DNA of 64,000 bases, from the NCBI GenBank assembly GCA_001643675.2, contig LSRY02000017.1:1-64000 (forward strand), given 5' to 3'. The notes under the pieces are model-generated. The model was not told where the DNA came from. It saw only the letters and a program-made list of their open reading frames with translations, and ran no database searches. The DNA is from Monocercomonoides exilis. Its lineage: Eukaryota > Preaxostyla > Oxymonadida > Polymastigidae. The position numbers were made by a program, and so were the translations under genes. Shown here piece after piece: positions 11,771 through 22,671 of the stretch (within the stretch, counting starts at the first letter, position 1; every line of letters starts with the position of its first letter).

Positions 11771-14700
11771 TCCACCTCCTTTTTACTCCAATCACTTCCA
11801 CATTTCTTCAAAGTTGTATTCTCAATGATAATGTTACTTTCGCAATCACTGTCGCAATCACAAAAAATAATGGCTGGTTCTGTTTCCGATTTGTGAGAAA
11901 TATTCTCAAACTCGCACAATTCAAACACAATCATTTTATCGTTTTCAATGCACTCTGTTTCATCACTGTATGAACAGCAATGCTTGAAAAAACTCATTCC
12001 GTTTAGTGTTACTCCTTTTATTGAAATGTTTTTGACAGATAACTCTTCAATGCAATGCGAAACAATAAAATGAGAATCACAATTCAGTTGGCTGAATGAA
12101 CTCGCAATAATTTCACATTTTCCTGATGTACAAATGATGAATGAATATTTCAACTTGTTATTGGAAATGTCATTAACATCACATTCACTTAATATGAAAT
12201 GCCCATTTGATGTCCATATAACTCCTTCAATATCCAGTTCATTAATATTTGTGAAACTCAAATTCAGCATACTAATTGTCATGTCTCTGCTGTTCTCAAA
12301 AATGGATTCACAGTCAACAACTCCTTTAGCTTTGCAATTAAAAATCGGATTGAATCTTAAAAAGCTTCTCTCAAGTGGCATCGCTGATGTGATGCATATG
12401 CCAGACAAATCAAGCTTACTATCAACTAGAACATCTTCAATCACAAACAGTTTGAGTAATGAAGGGTCTATTAATTCAGCTTGCGAAAAAGAAAAGTTTG
12501 TGAGAGGGTTTGGGTCAACAGAATGTCGAAAGTGTTCAATGCACTTTGGTACAGTCAAGCATGGTTCATTTTCTCTTCCGCATCGTAAAGTATCCAATCC
12601 CTTTGTTTCACTTACAAATATCTGCTCAGAGGTATATTCAAGAAGAAGACGGGTGATATCGAAACTTTTATATATCTTGTCATTTCCAACAAACAGGTTA
12701 TCATCTTCCCATCCTTTGGAAACATCAAAGCAAAATGTTGCTGTTGTCACCGAATTGAATAAATCAGCACATTGAATAAACATATTCTTGCCGAATTTTG
12801 CACTGCAATATGAAAAATCAAGATCTCTTAAAATAAAGCAATCTGCTTCATTGCTATCCAAAAGAATTCCACCTCCAAAGCTAATCATTTGATCAGTTGG
12901 TGCTTCGCATCTGTTGAAATGACAGGATGAAATAATAATTTCTGACGAATTTGATAACGAACAGAAAAGTCCACCTCCTCCATCTTCATCACTCATAACT
13001 TTGCATTCTTCGAAATTGCAATCATAAATTGTGATCTTATCTATCTTATCATCTAAATCTTGGCAGTTGATGCATGTTCCATTTCCTTTTGAAATGGTAT
13101 TATTCAAAAATGAAATGTTTCCAATTGTTGCTATTCCTGGACAATTCAATTTTATACCACATCCTTCTTCAAATATGCATCCACAAATTTTTGAATCATT
13201 TGCATCAATAAATCCGTATTCTGTTACATGAATTAATCCAATTTGTCCGGATGAATGAATGTTCCGCCACTCGCAAGCGATAATTGTTGCAGTTGAATCC
13301 CCACCAATCAATTCAATGATGGAATGATCACAAATAGTTATTCCATCAATAAATAATTGATTTGCAATTGCATGTCCATTCAAAATAGAGATGATATTAT
13401 ATTCAACTTCAAGCCCATTGCACTCTTCCGAATTTCCTTCAATTATTATATTATCAATGTTTAGGCAATCAGCGTTGACTTTTAATAGTGAAGAATAGGG
13501 TCTTATTGAATTGCACAACATCATCTTGATGCTTTTAAAGGTGCATGATTCACTTATTTCGATCATCCCATTTGACTCATCATTATTCTCGTTTCTGTTG
13601 ATTCGCATAGTGCTCATTGATTCTCCTCCATTGATGTTATATTCAACGTCATTCATAATAATTTTCTCATTAACCTGAACGCCTTCAAATATCTCAACGT
13701 TTTTTATAAATCCTTTCTTTCTGAAAAATGAATATCCCAGTGTTTGGCACGGAAATGATTCAAAACCGCATTTTGCATAATCCACTCCATTTTCTGCAAC
13801 TTTAACTGCAGATTTAAGTTGTAGAAAATAAATCTCCAATGGAATAACTACGTCAGGTATGGAATTTTCCATTCCCATAAGTTTATCTGAAGCATCGTCT
13901 TCTTTCCAAAATAAAAATCTGTTAATATTGATGGCTGATAGAAGATTTATTGATCGAATGAACACGTCTTTTCCATATTTTGCGTTATTGTTTTCTCCAA
14001 ATATTCCTCCTGATAAATTGAACTCAAACGACAAATCCTTCAAAATTATCATTAAACCACCACCCTTTCCTTTTTCTTCGATTTCAAATGGTGCTACACA
14101 CTTCTCAAATTCAGTGTTCGCTAAATTAAACGAACATCCATTGGAAATTGATATGAACATTCCTCCTCCTTCGTTTTCTGTTCCGGTAATGTTACAATTT
14201 ATAAATTTGCTTCCATTTATATCAATACTGCGCTCATTCCCAACATCAGGATAATCAGCGTAAATGCATCCTCCATTTCCATCATTCATAATATTTTCAA
14301 AAGTGCACAATGAAATTTCAATATTCTGAGCATTAATCATTGATATGCAGCTTGCTGCTTCAAAATTAAAATCACATATTCTTGAGTTCACCATTTTTAA
14401 ACTTCCACTGTCGATGCAAATTAGTGTTTTGCATGAACAATCCATAAGTGAAGTTTCATTTTCAAATGAACAGTCATTGAAACTAGTTATTCCGTTTGAT
14501 CCGATTCGTATAACTGTTCTATTGAAAGCACTCACAAAAGATATTGTATTAACAGTAAGAGATCCATTTGAAATGACGAGAAGGCATTCATTTAAAGATG
14601 ACTTCAAGCATTTGAGTTTTGTCTTTTTGTCAGAACATCCAACGAAAATGAAACTCTTTCCATTTAATAAAATTTCATCTTCAATAAATTCTTCTCCTGC

Positions 14701-16560
14701 AAGAATGATATTTTGCTTCATGTCAGATCGCCATAGTGTTATCCCATATGCTACTGTCTTGCATTCTGAACCTTCTCTTCCGCATGTGCAAATATTTGTA
14801 CCTGATCCTTTTATACAAATTTCAATTGGTTGAATAGGGAGCCATGAATTCTTCTCATTGTCATTATCTTCGCATTGCCCATTGTAATTTGAACAAACAA
14901 CCACTCTTCTTTTTGCGGTGGAGAGTGAATAGCAATTTGTTATTAAATTCTTTCCATAATCAGGCTCGAACGACGTTTCAATAAAAATGTCTGCAGCATA
15001 CATCTCTAGTTCCATTTTGTTTTCCGCAAAAAAGCAGAAGTTAATTGAAAATCTGTATTCATTATAAGAAACAGCAGTATCAATTCCAGCTGCTCCCAGT
15101 GGTGAGTATCCTCTCAACACTGAACAATTTGAAAAATTGCACATAACTTTTTGATCTTGAAGAAAAACAGTCCCTGCATAGCCTGTTCTTGCTTTGTTGT
15201 TATCAAATGTTGAATCGTAAGCACATCCGCTTCCTCCTTCATCCCATGCAATTGCTCCACCAAATGCCGCTTCACATCCAATAAAACTGCATCCCTTGAT
15301 TAAAGACAACCCATTATGTGTGTGAATAAATGCGCCTCCGATTGAATAATTCTCAACTCCAACACAATAAAAAAATGTTGTATTTAGAATTTCACAGTTT
15401 GTGCCATAACATAAAACTGCTCCTCCATAAGCATATTTACCGGTGTACGTGCAATTGCACTTCGAGAATAGGCAAGTTTTTATTGTTAAAACTCCGTTAC
15501 CTGAAACTGTTATTGCTCCTCCGTGAAGTGAAGAGCATCCTGTGAACGAGCATTCTTCAAATATTGTTTCACCTTCAGTGAATGATCCTCTTGTGGTTAG
15601 AAAATCTGTGTTTTTTATTATTCCAGAAGAACGTTCAAAAGAACTGTTAAATGCAAATAATTCGTTTGCGGTAGAACCTTCAACAACAACTCCATAGAAA
15701 GGTCTTTCACAATCAATGAATTCGCAATTATCTATCATATTTGTATGAACCGTATGGCGCTGATGAATGATTCGTTTTTCGCATTGGTTTTCCGTGATAT
15801 TTGTGAATTTGCAATGCTTTGTTTTGACTTGATAAAAATACTTGCTTCCTAACAGCGAGTCATTATCAGATGAAATCATTGACGAAAATTTGCTGTTGCT
15901 AATCAACACTGATCCGGTTAATTTATTTCTAGAAGAGCCATTTGCTGATGTTTCTACAAGTGAAAATGGATTGTTCAAATGACCGTTGTGAATGATGCTG
16001 ATGTTCGTTATGAATATTATCCCACTTGAAATGTTAAATGGGGTCTGAATTGTACAATCATTACAAATGAAAGTGGATTCCTTTACGAAAATGTTTGAGT
16101 TGATTGAATTCAAGAAAAATTTTTGGTAATGTTCATTTTGAAAGAATACTTTATTCAATTCAAATGAACAATTAGAATGTATTAAATTTGATGAAATAAC
16201 TGTTCCATTTGCTGAAACATTCTTCCAAAAAAGAACTGAATTATAAGTTTTTGCCCAGTTAGCAAATGTTTCATCTTCATGTTTTTGTTGATTGTTGTTA
16301 TCTTTCAGGAAAGTGCTTTGTTCAGGAATTATTGTTTCTTTATCATTGAAGTCTATTTCTTTTTTTGAATTCAAACAGTGAATGTCATTTGTTGATAAGG
16401 CAAGTTCAATTTCATTTTGTTTGTTTGATAACCCCAACATTGATTTTATTTGGGCATTTGCTGGTATTTGGTGTAATCTTGTTGATGCAACCGAGAAGCA
16501 ATCTTGAGCATTTTTTATGCAAATGAAGAATAATACAACATTAAGGCATGTTATCTTCAT
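11767..16560 (-). CDS. Giant beta-helix surface receptor, N-terminal (ectodomain) part
   Basis: Open frame of 1,597 residues starting with a signal-peptide-like stretch (MKITCLNVVLFFICI). It then carries many short parallel beta-helix rungs of the polymorphic-outer-membrane-protein style: GGAI/GGAV/GGGM turns about every 25-35 residues, each followed by hydrophobic-polar strands and a C-x-F or F-x-x-C pattern. Three modules open with a Cys signature, CGRE..EC, CGFESFPC and CGRENEPC, near residues 587, 930 and 1327. The frame stops four bases into the next open frame (11767-11770 shared), and the local protein pattern continues across the junction in the other frame, so this and the next entry are almost certainly one gene. 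The role is inferred to be a cell-surface adhesin or sensor. Similar multi-copy proteins are remembered from Monocercomonoides. Confidence 0.75.
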   Translation of the reverse strand: MKITCLNVVLFFICIKNAQDCFSVASTRLHQIPANAQIKSMLGLSNKQNEIELALSTNDIHCLNSKKEIDFNDKETIIPEQSTFLKDNNNQQKHEDETFANWAKTYNSVLFWKNVSANGTVISSNLIHSNCSFELNKVFFQNEHYQKFFLNSINSNIFVKESTFICNDCTIQTPFNISSGIIFITNISIIHNGHLNNPFSLVETSANGSSRNKLTGSVLISNSKFSSMISSDNDSLLGSKYFYQVKTKHCKFTNITENQCEKRIIHQRHTVHTNMIDNCEFIDCERPFYGVVVEGSTANELFAFNSSFERSSGIIKNTDFLTTRGSFTEGETIFEECSFTGCSSLHGGAITVSGNGVLTIKTCLFSKCNCTYTGKYAYGGAVLCYGTNCEILNTTFFYCVGVENYSIGGAFIHTHNGLSLIKGCSFIGCEAAFGGAIAWDEGGSGCAYDSTFDNNKARTGYAGTVFLQDQKVMCNFSNCSVLRGYSPLGAAGIDTAVSYNEYRFSINFCFFAENKMELEMYAADIFIETSFEPDYGKNLITNCYSLSTAKRRVVVCSNYNGQCEDNDNEKNSWLPIQPIEICIKGSGTNICTCGREGSECKTVAYGITLWRSDMKQNIILAGEEFIEDEILLNGKSFIFVGCSDKKTKLKCLKSSLNECLLVISNGSLTVNTISFVSAFNRTVIRIGSNGITSFNDCSFENETSLMDCSCKTLICIDSGSLKMVNSRICDFNFEAASCISMINAQNIEISLCTFENIMNDGNGGCIYADYPDVGNERSIDINGSKFINCNITGTENEGGGMFISISNGCSFNLANTEFEKCVAPFEIEEKGKGGGLMIILKDLSFEFNLSGGIFGENNNAKYGKDVFIRSINLLSAININRFLFWKEDDASDKLMGMENSIPDVVIPLEIYFLQLKSAVKVAENGVDYAKCGFESFPCQTLGYSFFRKKGFIKNVEIFEGVQVNEKIIMNDVEYNINGGESMSTMRINRNENNDESNGMIEISESCTFKSIKMMLCNSIRPYSSLLKVNADCLNIDNIIIEGNSEECNGLEVEYNIISILNGHAIANQLFIDGITICDHSIIELIGGDSTATIIACEWRNIHSSGQIGLIHVTEYGFIDANDSKICGCIFEEGCGIKLNCPGIATIGNISFLNNTISKGNGTCINCQDLDDKIDKITIYDCNFEECKVMSDEDGGGGLFCSLSNSSEIIISSCHFNRCEAPTDQMISFGGGILLDSNEADCFILRDLDFSYCSAKFGKNMFIQCADLFNSVTTATFCFDVSKGWEDDNLFVGNDKIYKSFDITRLLLEYTSEQIFVSETKGLDTLRCGRENEPCLTVPKCIEHFRHSVDPNPLTNFSFSQAELIDPSLLKLFVIEDVLVDSKLDLSGICITSAMPLERSFLRFNPIFNCKAKGVVDCESIFENSRDMTISMLNLSFTNINELDIEGVIWTSNGHFILSECDVNDISNNKLKYSFIICTSGKCEIIASSFSQLNCDSHFIVSHCIEELSVKNISIKGVTLNGMSFFKHCCSYSDETECIENDKMIVFELCEFENISHKSETEPAIIFCDCDSDCESNIIIENTTLKKCGSDWSKKEVE

Positions 16561-19207
16561 TAAACTTTCGAATATATAATTTTTATTTCTTTTCGGTTTC
16601 CAGTTTGTTTTTTGAATAATAAAAAATGGGATTTTTTATGATCTAAACTTTTCAAATTTTTGAATTAATGATCGTTTTTGTGATTCATCATGTTTGTTTA
16701 TTTGTGAAGTATTTTATGAAATAAAACTTTCTTGTTCGGCAATTAAAATTTTTCAATTGAATTTGAGAATTTTTAATTTTGAATGAATAATTAAATAAAA
16801 TATATAAATTTATTTATTTATTTATTTATATACTACACCAAAAATTATTCAACATCGAATAACTTTAATTCAAAAACGATAATATTTTATTCGAAATCGA
16901 AAATATTCACTTCAACATCGATAATTCTTTATCATCAAAATCTTTGAAAAAATTTTCAATATTCATTCTCTTGTCAGTTTCTTTTCTTTCAGTTATAGAT
17001 CCGAGAGTCATTTCAATTTCAATCAGAAAAAAGATTTTTTTTGATGTACTTGTTGTGTATTATTGTGTGAAATAGTGCAAATAGGATAAAACTTAGTTAT
17101 AATTAAACTCTTCACATGTGCTCAGGAGATTATGAGGAATTTGTGAAAATAAAAACGCGATAGGATCTTTCATAATCTTGTTTCACGCACAAAAAGATAG
17201 AAATCAATCTTATTTATTTATACCGAAACTTTTTAGATTTTATTTATCGACTTTTTAACTGATTAAACAAAACATTTTCAATCTAAAAAATGAGAAAAGG
17301 ATCAATGAATATTATTCTTTTTCATCGAAAACAGTAGTTAAAAATGAAAGAAAAACATTTCCAATAAATAAACATTTGCAATTGTCAACATTTTCGTCAA
17401 TAAAATTTCCTTGGTTTTGACTTGAATTGAAATACTGAACAAATTGTCTTCTTTTTCGATTTTGAATTTAAGTTTTTCAATGTTGAATAATTTTTGGTGT
17501 ATCATTTCAACCAAAATAAAATTCTCTTTCACAAATTTTCAAAATAAAGTGAAAAAAATCAAAGATTTCATAAAAAGTTCATTTCCATTCTTGTGAAAAC
17601 TAATTTTTCTTCGTTGCAAGAAAAAATCGATCAACACATTCGATTTTCTTCTTCTTCAGAATATTCATAAAAATGAATTGAAAAAAAACAAATCCAATGG
17701 CATTATCTCAATGACAGCAATCATCTTGACTCAATTGACAAACAAAGGATGATAGCATTCATAAGTTAAATGGAAATGGAAAAAATTTTCAGGTTGTTAT
17801 TTTTTTAGGTTTATATTTCTAACATTTATAATCTTATTGAAGGATTAAGTTGTAATAATTTGTTATTATTTTTCTATGTTGTTTGTATAGAGCTGTTGTT
17901 TTATTATTTTTTAATCGATAAAAAAAGTTAAATTCTGTCAATCGGATCATCCATCTTCATTGACGAAGATTGATGATAACATGGAAAATACTACAAAATA
18001 ATAAAATGATGAGACCTTCTGTTAAACTCAACGACTCAATATTTTATGTTATCAATGTTTCTCACAGATGAATTATTTATCTGTTTGAATAAATGGTAAT
18101 CGAATATCTCAAAAGAACTTTTTTCTTGAAATGAATTTTCATGCAAACATTATGACAAAACGATATTAGATATGAATTTTTGTTCACAATCCTTTCTATT
18201 TTTTTTTGAAAAATTCATTTTGTAAAATCTACAAATAAAATTCACATTCAACAAAATGAATTTTTTAAAAAAAAATCCATCATAATATGAAAATATCAAA
18301 AAAATTCAAAATGGATTGTTCATTACCGAATATTGAAATGTTCGAATAGATTTTTTTCTATTTTTGTGATTTTTTTAGAAAAGTCATAAAATTATAACCT
18401 TTCAAACTGGAGAGTTTTTGAGCATTTTTTTACAATATTCCATCTCAAAGAAATGTGACAAAATATTTGACTTAAGGCATTTTCATTGAAAAATTATGCA
18501 TCTTCGATGAACTTTTTGTGATCAAAAAATTTATATAAAATGGATTTGGATATTGACATTCGTGAAATAGTGGAAAACTTCTTGTTTAGATTTCAACGAT
18601 GCCTGTTTTCTGATATAAAAAACAAATTTGTTTCAAAATCTGAGAAAGCAAAATGAAGTTATGAATGAAGCAATTTTTCAATGCCTTGTGCAAAAAATGC
18701 TTGAAAGTCCGTATTTTCCCCCAAATAAAAAAAGGAACTTCATATGGGTGAATTTTTTTGAAATCATAAAAAATCACCTATATTTAATGTGATGCGTGTG
18801 AATAGAAAACAACTCACATAAAGTTTTCACCATTTCAAAAATTTGTGAATGTTGTAACTGAATTTGCATCATTCTATTTTTGATAATTTTATTTTTGCTC
18901 ATTTTATTTTTGATCCGATTTAACATTTTTGTTATAAACAACAAATAGCATCTTGAAAAAATATTTTTTTATATATATTTTTCTGATTTAAAAAAACATC
19001 AGAAAAATAAATTGCAATAATGATAAAATACAACACTGTTTCTATATATTCATAAACCTTCAAATTAATAAAATGAAAAAAAAATTTTTTTTTCTACAAA
19101 AAAAGAATTACTTTTGATCAAATGCATAATAATTATTGAATGAGCAATTTATTTACAATTGACATTTTGACGGTTTATATTGCAGGAAGAGCATCAAAAC
19201 CGAAGCG
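16561..19207. other. AT-rich intergenic region with one inverted-end element
   Basis: About 2.6 kb between the divergent receptor gene (minus) and the repeat-protein gene (plus). It has a TTTA run near 16808-16830 and the element described at 16836-17499. The rest (17500-19207) is AT-rich with many A and T runs and no supported gene. An AG-ending T-rich stretch just before 19187 could be a splice acceptor for an upstream exon of the next gene, but no such exon is evident. Confidence 0.55.
16836..17499. mobile_element. Candidate MITE with inverted ends and TA flanks
   Basis: The left end reads CACCAAAAATTATTCAACAT and the right end is its exact reverse complement (positions 17480-17499). Weaker similarity continues inward for about 25 more bases. 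Both ends abut TA (16834-16835 and 17500-17501), the target duplication expected for Tc1/mariner/pogo-type elements. The interior of about 620 bp has no convincing coding capacity, so this would be a non-autonomous copy. Only one copy is visible in the window. Confidence 0.6.
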
Positions 19208-20854
19208 ATGAGCAAAATAATTGAAAGCAAAACTGATGCGCAAAAAGCGAATTGTGAACTCTCTTTAAAGGACGAGAAAGGAAGAACTGAAACAATGCGT
19301 TGGATAATGGAGAAAAAAACAGAACCGCCAGAATATATGAGGCACAACATAACACTTGGAGATAAGGAGGAAAATACAATGGCAATGTATTGGATTAGTT
19401 ATGTAAAGACAGAACCACCAGAATGGATGAGGCATGATATTACACTTCGCAACAATTTTGAATCAACAATGGCTATGATATGGATTCAATATGTTCAAAA
19501 AGAACCACCGAAATGGATGAGGCATGATATCACATTTCGCAACAATTGTGGATCAACTATGGCTATGATATGGATTAGTTATGTTAAGACAGACACCCCA
19601 GAGTGGATGAGACATGAAATCACTCTTTGCAATAAATATGGAAGGACAATGGCCATGATGTGGATCTATAATGTGAAAACAGAACCTCCAGAATGGATGA
19701 GGCATGATATCACTGTTTGTAATGAGAATGGAGATACAATGGCCATGTATTGGATAAAAAATGTGAAGACAGAACCACCGGAGTGGATGAGACACGACAA
19801 TGAGCTTGCAGATAAAAACGGAAAAACGATGGCGATGAATTGGATTGAGGAAGTTAAAACAGAACCACCACTATGGATGATAATGGATAGCACACAAGGC
19901 ACCAAGGAAAGGAGGACATTGTCGATGAAGTGGATTGAAGAGAAAAAAACTGAACCTCCAGGCTGGATGAGACATAGAGACACTTTTGTCAATTCGAAAG
20001 GACAGACGATGGCTATGAAGTGGATTTATTACGTCAAAACAGAACCGCCAGAATGGATGAGACACAACATTGCAATTGGAGATAATGGAGGAAAAACAAT
20101 GGCCATGCATTGGATAAAGGAAGTCAAAACAGAACCACCTTTGTCAATAAGGCATGAAATAGTCCAAAAAGATAACAATGGTGAAACAATGGCGATGAAG
20201 TGGATTCAGTTTGTTCAAACAGACCCATTGGGGTGGATGAGGCACGGTATTACGCTTGGAAATAAGAAAGGAGAAACAATGTCAATGTTTTGGATTGAAC
20301 ATATTCAAACAGAGCCTCCAGAATGGATGAGACATGATCCTGCTCTTATTGATAAGGAAGGGCGAACAATTGCCATGCTGTGGATTGGATGTGTTAAAAC
20401 AGACCCACCAGAGTGGATGAGACACGATGCTACACTTGCAAACTGTTATGGCTTGACGATGGCGATGAAGTGGATTCAAGAAGTCAAGACAGAGCCACCT
20501 GAGTGGATGAGGCATGACAACGAACTTGCCGATATGCCTGGGCGAACTATGGCGATGCAATGGATTCAGTTTACTGAAACTGAACCGCCAGAATGGATGA
20601 GACATGACAATCGGGTTGCGGACAGGGTTGGAAAAAGGATGGCAGATTATTGGGAAAGATATGTTGGAAATGAGATTCCAGAATGGATGAAGTGCGATGA
20701 ATCAATTTCCGCCAATGACATAGATAATGAATCCGATGATACCGTAGATGATGATGAAGAAATGATAAAGACAATAAATTTGATCAAAGAAAGTTTAAAG
20801 AAGTATCGGGGCAAAAGTGGAAAGAAAATGCGCTTGTTGATTAGGATTGAATAG
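19208..20854 (+). CDS. 30-residue repeat protein (degenerate ankyrin-like repeats)
   Basis: Intronless, 548 residues. From about residue 38 it is a row of sixteen repeats of exactly 30 residues with the consensus EPPEWMRHD followed by D/N-x-x-G-x-TMAM-x-WI and V-K-T. A diverged unit precedes them, and the last unit breaks down (NEIPEWMK). The D..GxTMAM core resembles the D.xGxTpLh motif of ankyrin repeats, so a stacked helical solenoid for protein binding is likely. The function is unknown. The C-terminal 60 residues are acidic, then basic (KSGKKMR). Chosen start: first in-frame ATG after a stop, just before the first degenerate unit. Similar EPPEWMRHD repeats are remembered from oxymonad or parabasalid proteins, unverified. 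Confidence 0.8.
   Translation: MSKIIESKTDAQKANCELSLKDEKGRTETMRWIMEKKTEPPEYMRHNITLGDKEENTMAMYWISYVKTEPPEWMRHDITLRNNFESTMAMIWIQYVQKEPPKWMRHDITFRNNCGSTMAMIWISYVKTDTPEWMRHEITLCNKYGRTMAMMWIYNVKTEPPEWMRHDITVCNENGDTMAMYWIKNVKTEPPEWMRHDNELADKNGKTMAMNWIEEVKTEPPLWMIMDSTQGTKERRTLSMKWIEEKKTEPPGWMRHRDTFVNSKGQTMAMKWIYYVKTEPPEWMRHNIAIGDNGGKTMAMHWIKEVKTEPPLSIRHEIVQKDNNGETMAMKWIQFVQTDPLGWMRHGITLGNKKGETMSMFWIEHIQTEPPEWMRHDPALIDKEGRTIAMLWIGCVKTDPPEWMRHDATLANCYGLTMAMKWIQEVKTEPPEWMRHDNELADMPGRTMAMQWIQFTETEPPEWMRHDNRVADRVGKRMADYWERYVGNEIPEWMKCDESISANDIDNESDDTVDDDEEMIKTINLIKESLKKYRGKSGKKMRLLIRIE
19321..20680 (+). repeat. Tandem coding array, 90 bp period, about 15-16 copies
   Basis: The GAACC(A/G/T)CCA-type start of each unit recurs at 19321, 19411, 19501 and so on every 90 bases to 20671, with no insertion or deletion between units. 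Units differ by many point changes. Confidence 0.9.
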
Positions 20855-21015
20855 CGAAGGGAATAATGAGGATTTATTGGCTGAAATGAGATATCTCACC
20901 ATTGATGAGAGAAGCAATGAATAATATCTGGAGATGAATGAGAAAGGGCGAGCGTTGAAACAGAGGCAGCAGAAATAGAAGAAATCTTATAATTCAGCAA
21001 GAAGGTTTGCTTCAT
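20855..21015 (+). pseudogene. Possible out-of-frame remnant after the repeat gene
   Basis: Just after the TAG stop, a different plus frame reads a coding-looking stretch (LAEMRYLTIDERSNE, then YLEMNEKGRALKQRQQK) broken by a TAA. It may be the former C-terminus of the repeat protein, cut off by a frameshift, or chance. Confidence 0.3.
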
Positions 21016-21840
21016 AAGCGCTGAAGATATTTTTTTTCCGATTGTTTGAATGGACGAATCAACAGATTGGAATGCGTGTCAGTTAAGACTATTCCACAAC
21101 ATTTCAAAATTCATGACTCTCTTTCTTCTCTCTTTCTTTGAAGTTTCTTTTTCCTCTTTCAACAAACATTTGGACATTCTTCAAACATATTTCATTTTGG
21201 TCTCCTTTCGATTTGCTTCTGATTGCTTTTTCATTCACCAGAACAATTGAAGCTATAAATTTCAATGTTTTTATTTTTTTATTTATTTTTTATTTTTTAT
21301 ATTATTTTCTGAATATTTTCTATTTTTTTTTCAAATTGTTTTTAACTTCATTTTTTCATTATTACAATTATTTTTACAATTACTTTGAATTTTTTTATTG
21401 TATTTTTCTTTTGACTTATTTCCTTTTTTTTCTTAATTATTAATTATTATTTCCTTCCTCTTTTAATTTTTATTAAATTAACAAATCAATTTTTGCTTAT
21501 TCAAAAATTATTTTTAGAAAAGATAAATTCAACTAACCTTGTTTTGTTTTAAGTATTTGCCACTCAAACTAAAAATTTAGTTTGGCGTCTTTTCAATCAA
21601 ATGAGCATTTCTGTGATTCGAAGTTGAGAAAATCAAAGAGAACAAATGGAAGGAAGCTGTGAAAATGATCTGTCTGTGCTGATGAAGGAGAAGTGAGGAT
21701 GAGTTCGATGTTTTCAAAGAATGAAACAATTCTAACTGCCTCTGAGGCAAATTGGCTTTTCAATGGATTTTAGTAGTGTTTGCTGTGAAAATAAGGAAAG
21801 AGTTTCATTTCCAACCTCGGAACCTCTGCCTCAGTTTAAT
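21016..21840. other. T-rich non-coding stretch
   Basis: Strongly AT-rich, including a T-dominated tract at 21255-21490. The short frames here are translations of T runs. No gene is supported. Confidence 0.5.
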
Positions 21841-21871
21841 TCCTGTCAAGATGTTGCTCGATCACCTCTGA

Positions 21872-22620
21872 TCATCTTCCTTTTCTTCTCCAATCATCTG
21901 CTCGCTTAAGTTTCCTCTTTTTGAAATCCTTTTCACTTATCTTTTTCTTTTTCTTCCCTTCTCTCTTCTTTTTTTCTTTGCTTCTCTGCTTTTTTACTTT
22001 TTCCTCCACCTCTTCTCGCTCCTTCAGTACCGCCAGTGCAATTGCTGCGTGTTGGAGAACTTCGTCTTTTATCACCCATCCTCAGCCCCGCAGCAGACAG
22101 TCCCTTCTCCACAATCTCCCATATCACACACTTCACCCCTCGCCCCATCACTTCATCTTTCAACTTTTCCACCAAATATTTTTACTGCGACGATCGATAT
22201 ATCTGCAGCAGCAACGTGTCAAGCGGATCGTCAATTGAAGAATGAACATTCACATCTGCCTCAGCAAAGATCTGTATTTCCTTGACTTCGTGCCCACAGA
22301 CGCTGCAAGCAATAAAAGCGAAATCACCAGAGGAATCGAAAGCATCTCCGAATGCACCTCGTTGAAGGCATACACAACACCTCCATATAGCACCGCCCTT
22401 CGCGCCACAACATAACCCCTCAGCTTCTGCAGCGCCAGACGCGACAGCGGCATGTGTTGCGCATACACCCCAGCCGCCTCTTGCACCACAATAAGCAGCC
22501 GCTTCTCTATGTCATCCATCGCTCCTGCCTACGTGTATGACGCAGCCGACGTATCCGAAGGGTCAATCACAAGCTTCGATAATGATGGCTGATCATCTCC
22601 TGCTGCCTTCTTCTCTTTGC
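21872..22620 (-). pseudogene. Decayed protein gene, family not recognised
   Basis: The minus strand shows consecutive coding-like segments in changing frames. First comes LVIDPSDTSAASYT, then a TAG, then MDDIEKRLLIVVQEAAGVYA with QKLRGYVVARRAVLYGG. After a frame change comes GAFGDAFDSSGDFAFIACSV with CGHEVKEIQ and SIDDPLDTLLLQIYRSSQ. A TAA follows, then KYLVEKLKDEVMGRGVKCVI, and another frame change gives WVIKDEVLQHAAIALAVLKE with a Lys/Glu-rich end. Two in-frame stops plus at least two frame changes argue for a dead gene; introns do not repair them. GC content is higher than the surroundings. The CSVCGHE element could be half of a zinc site. I cannot name the family. Confidence 0.5.
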
Positions 22621-22671
22621 TTCTCCGCCTCCTGAATGGCGAAGTTGATTGGCATGCTGCTCCAATCTCAG

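Noticed and set aside
11767-11790. Programmed ribosomal frameshift in the receptor gene
   Set aside because: No convincing slippery site or downstream structure; a missing base in an A run is simpler.
19321-20680. Regular repeats as a CRISPR or satellite array
   Set aside because: The units are 90 bp, in frame, and code a consistent 30-residue pattern without spacers.
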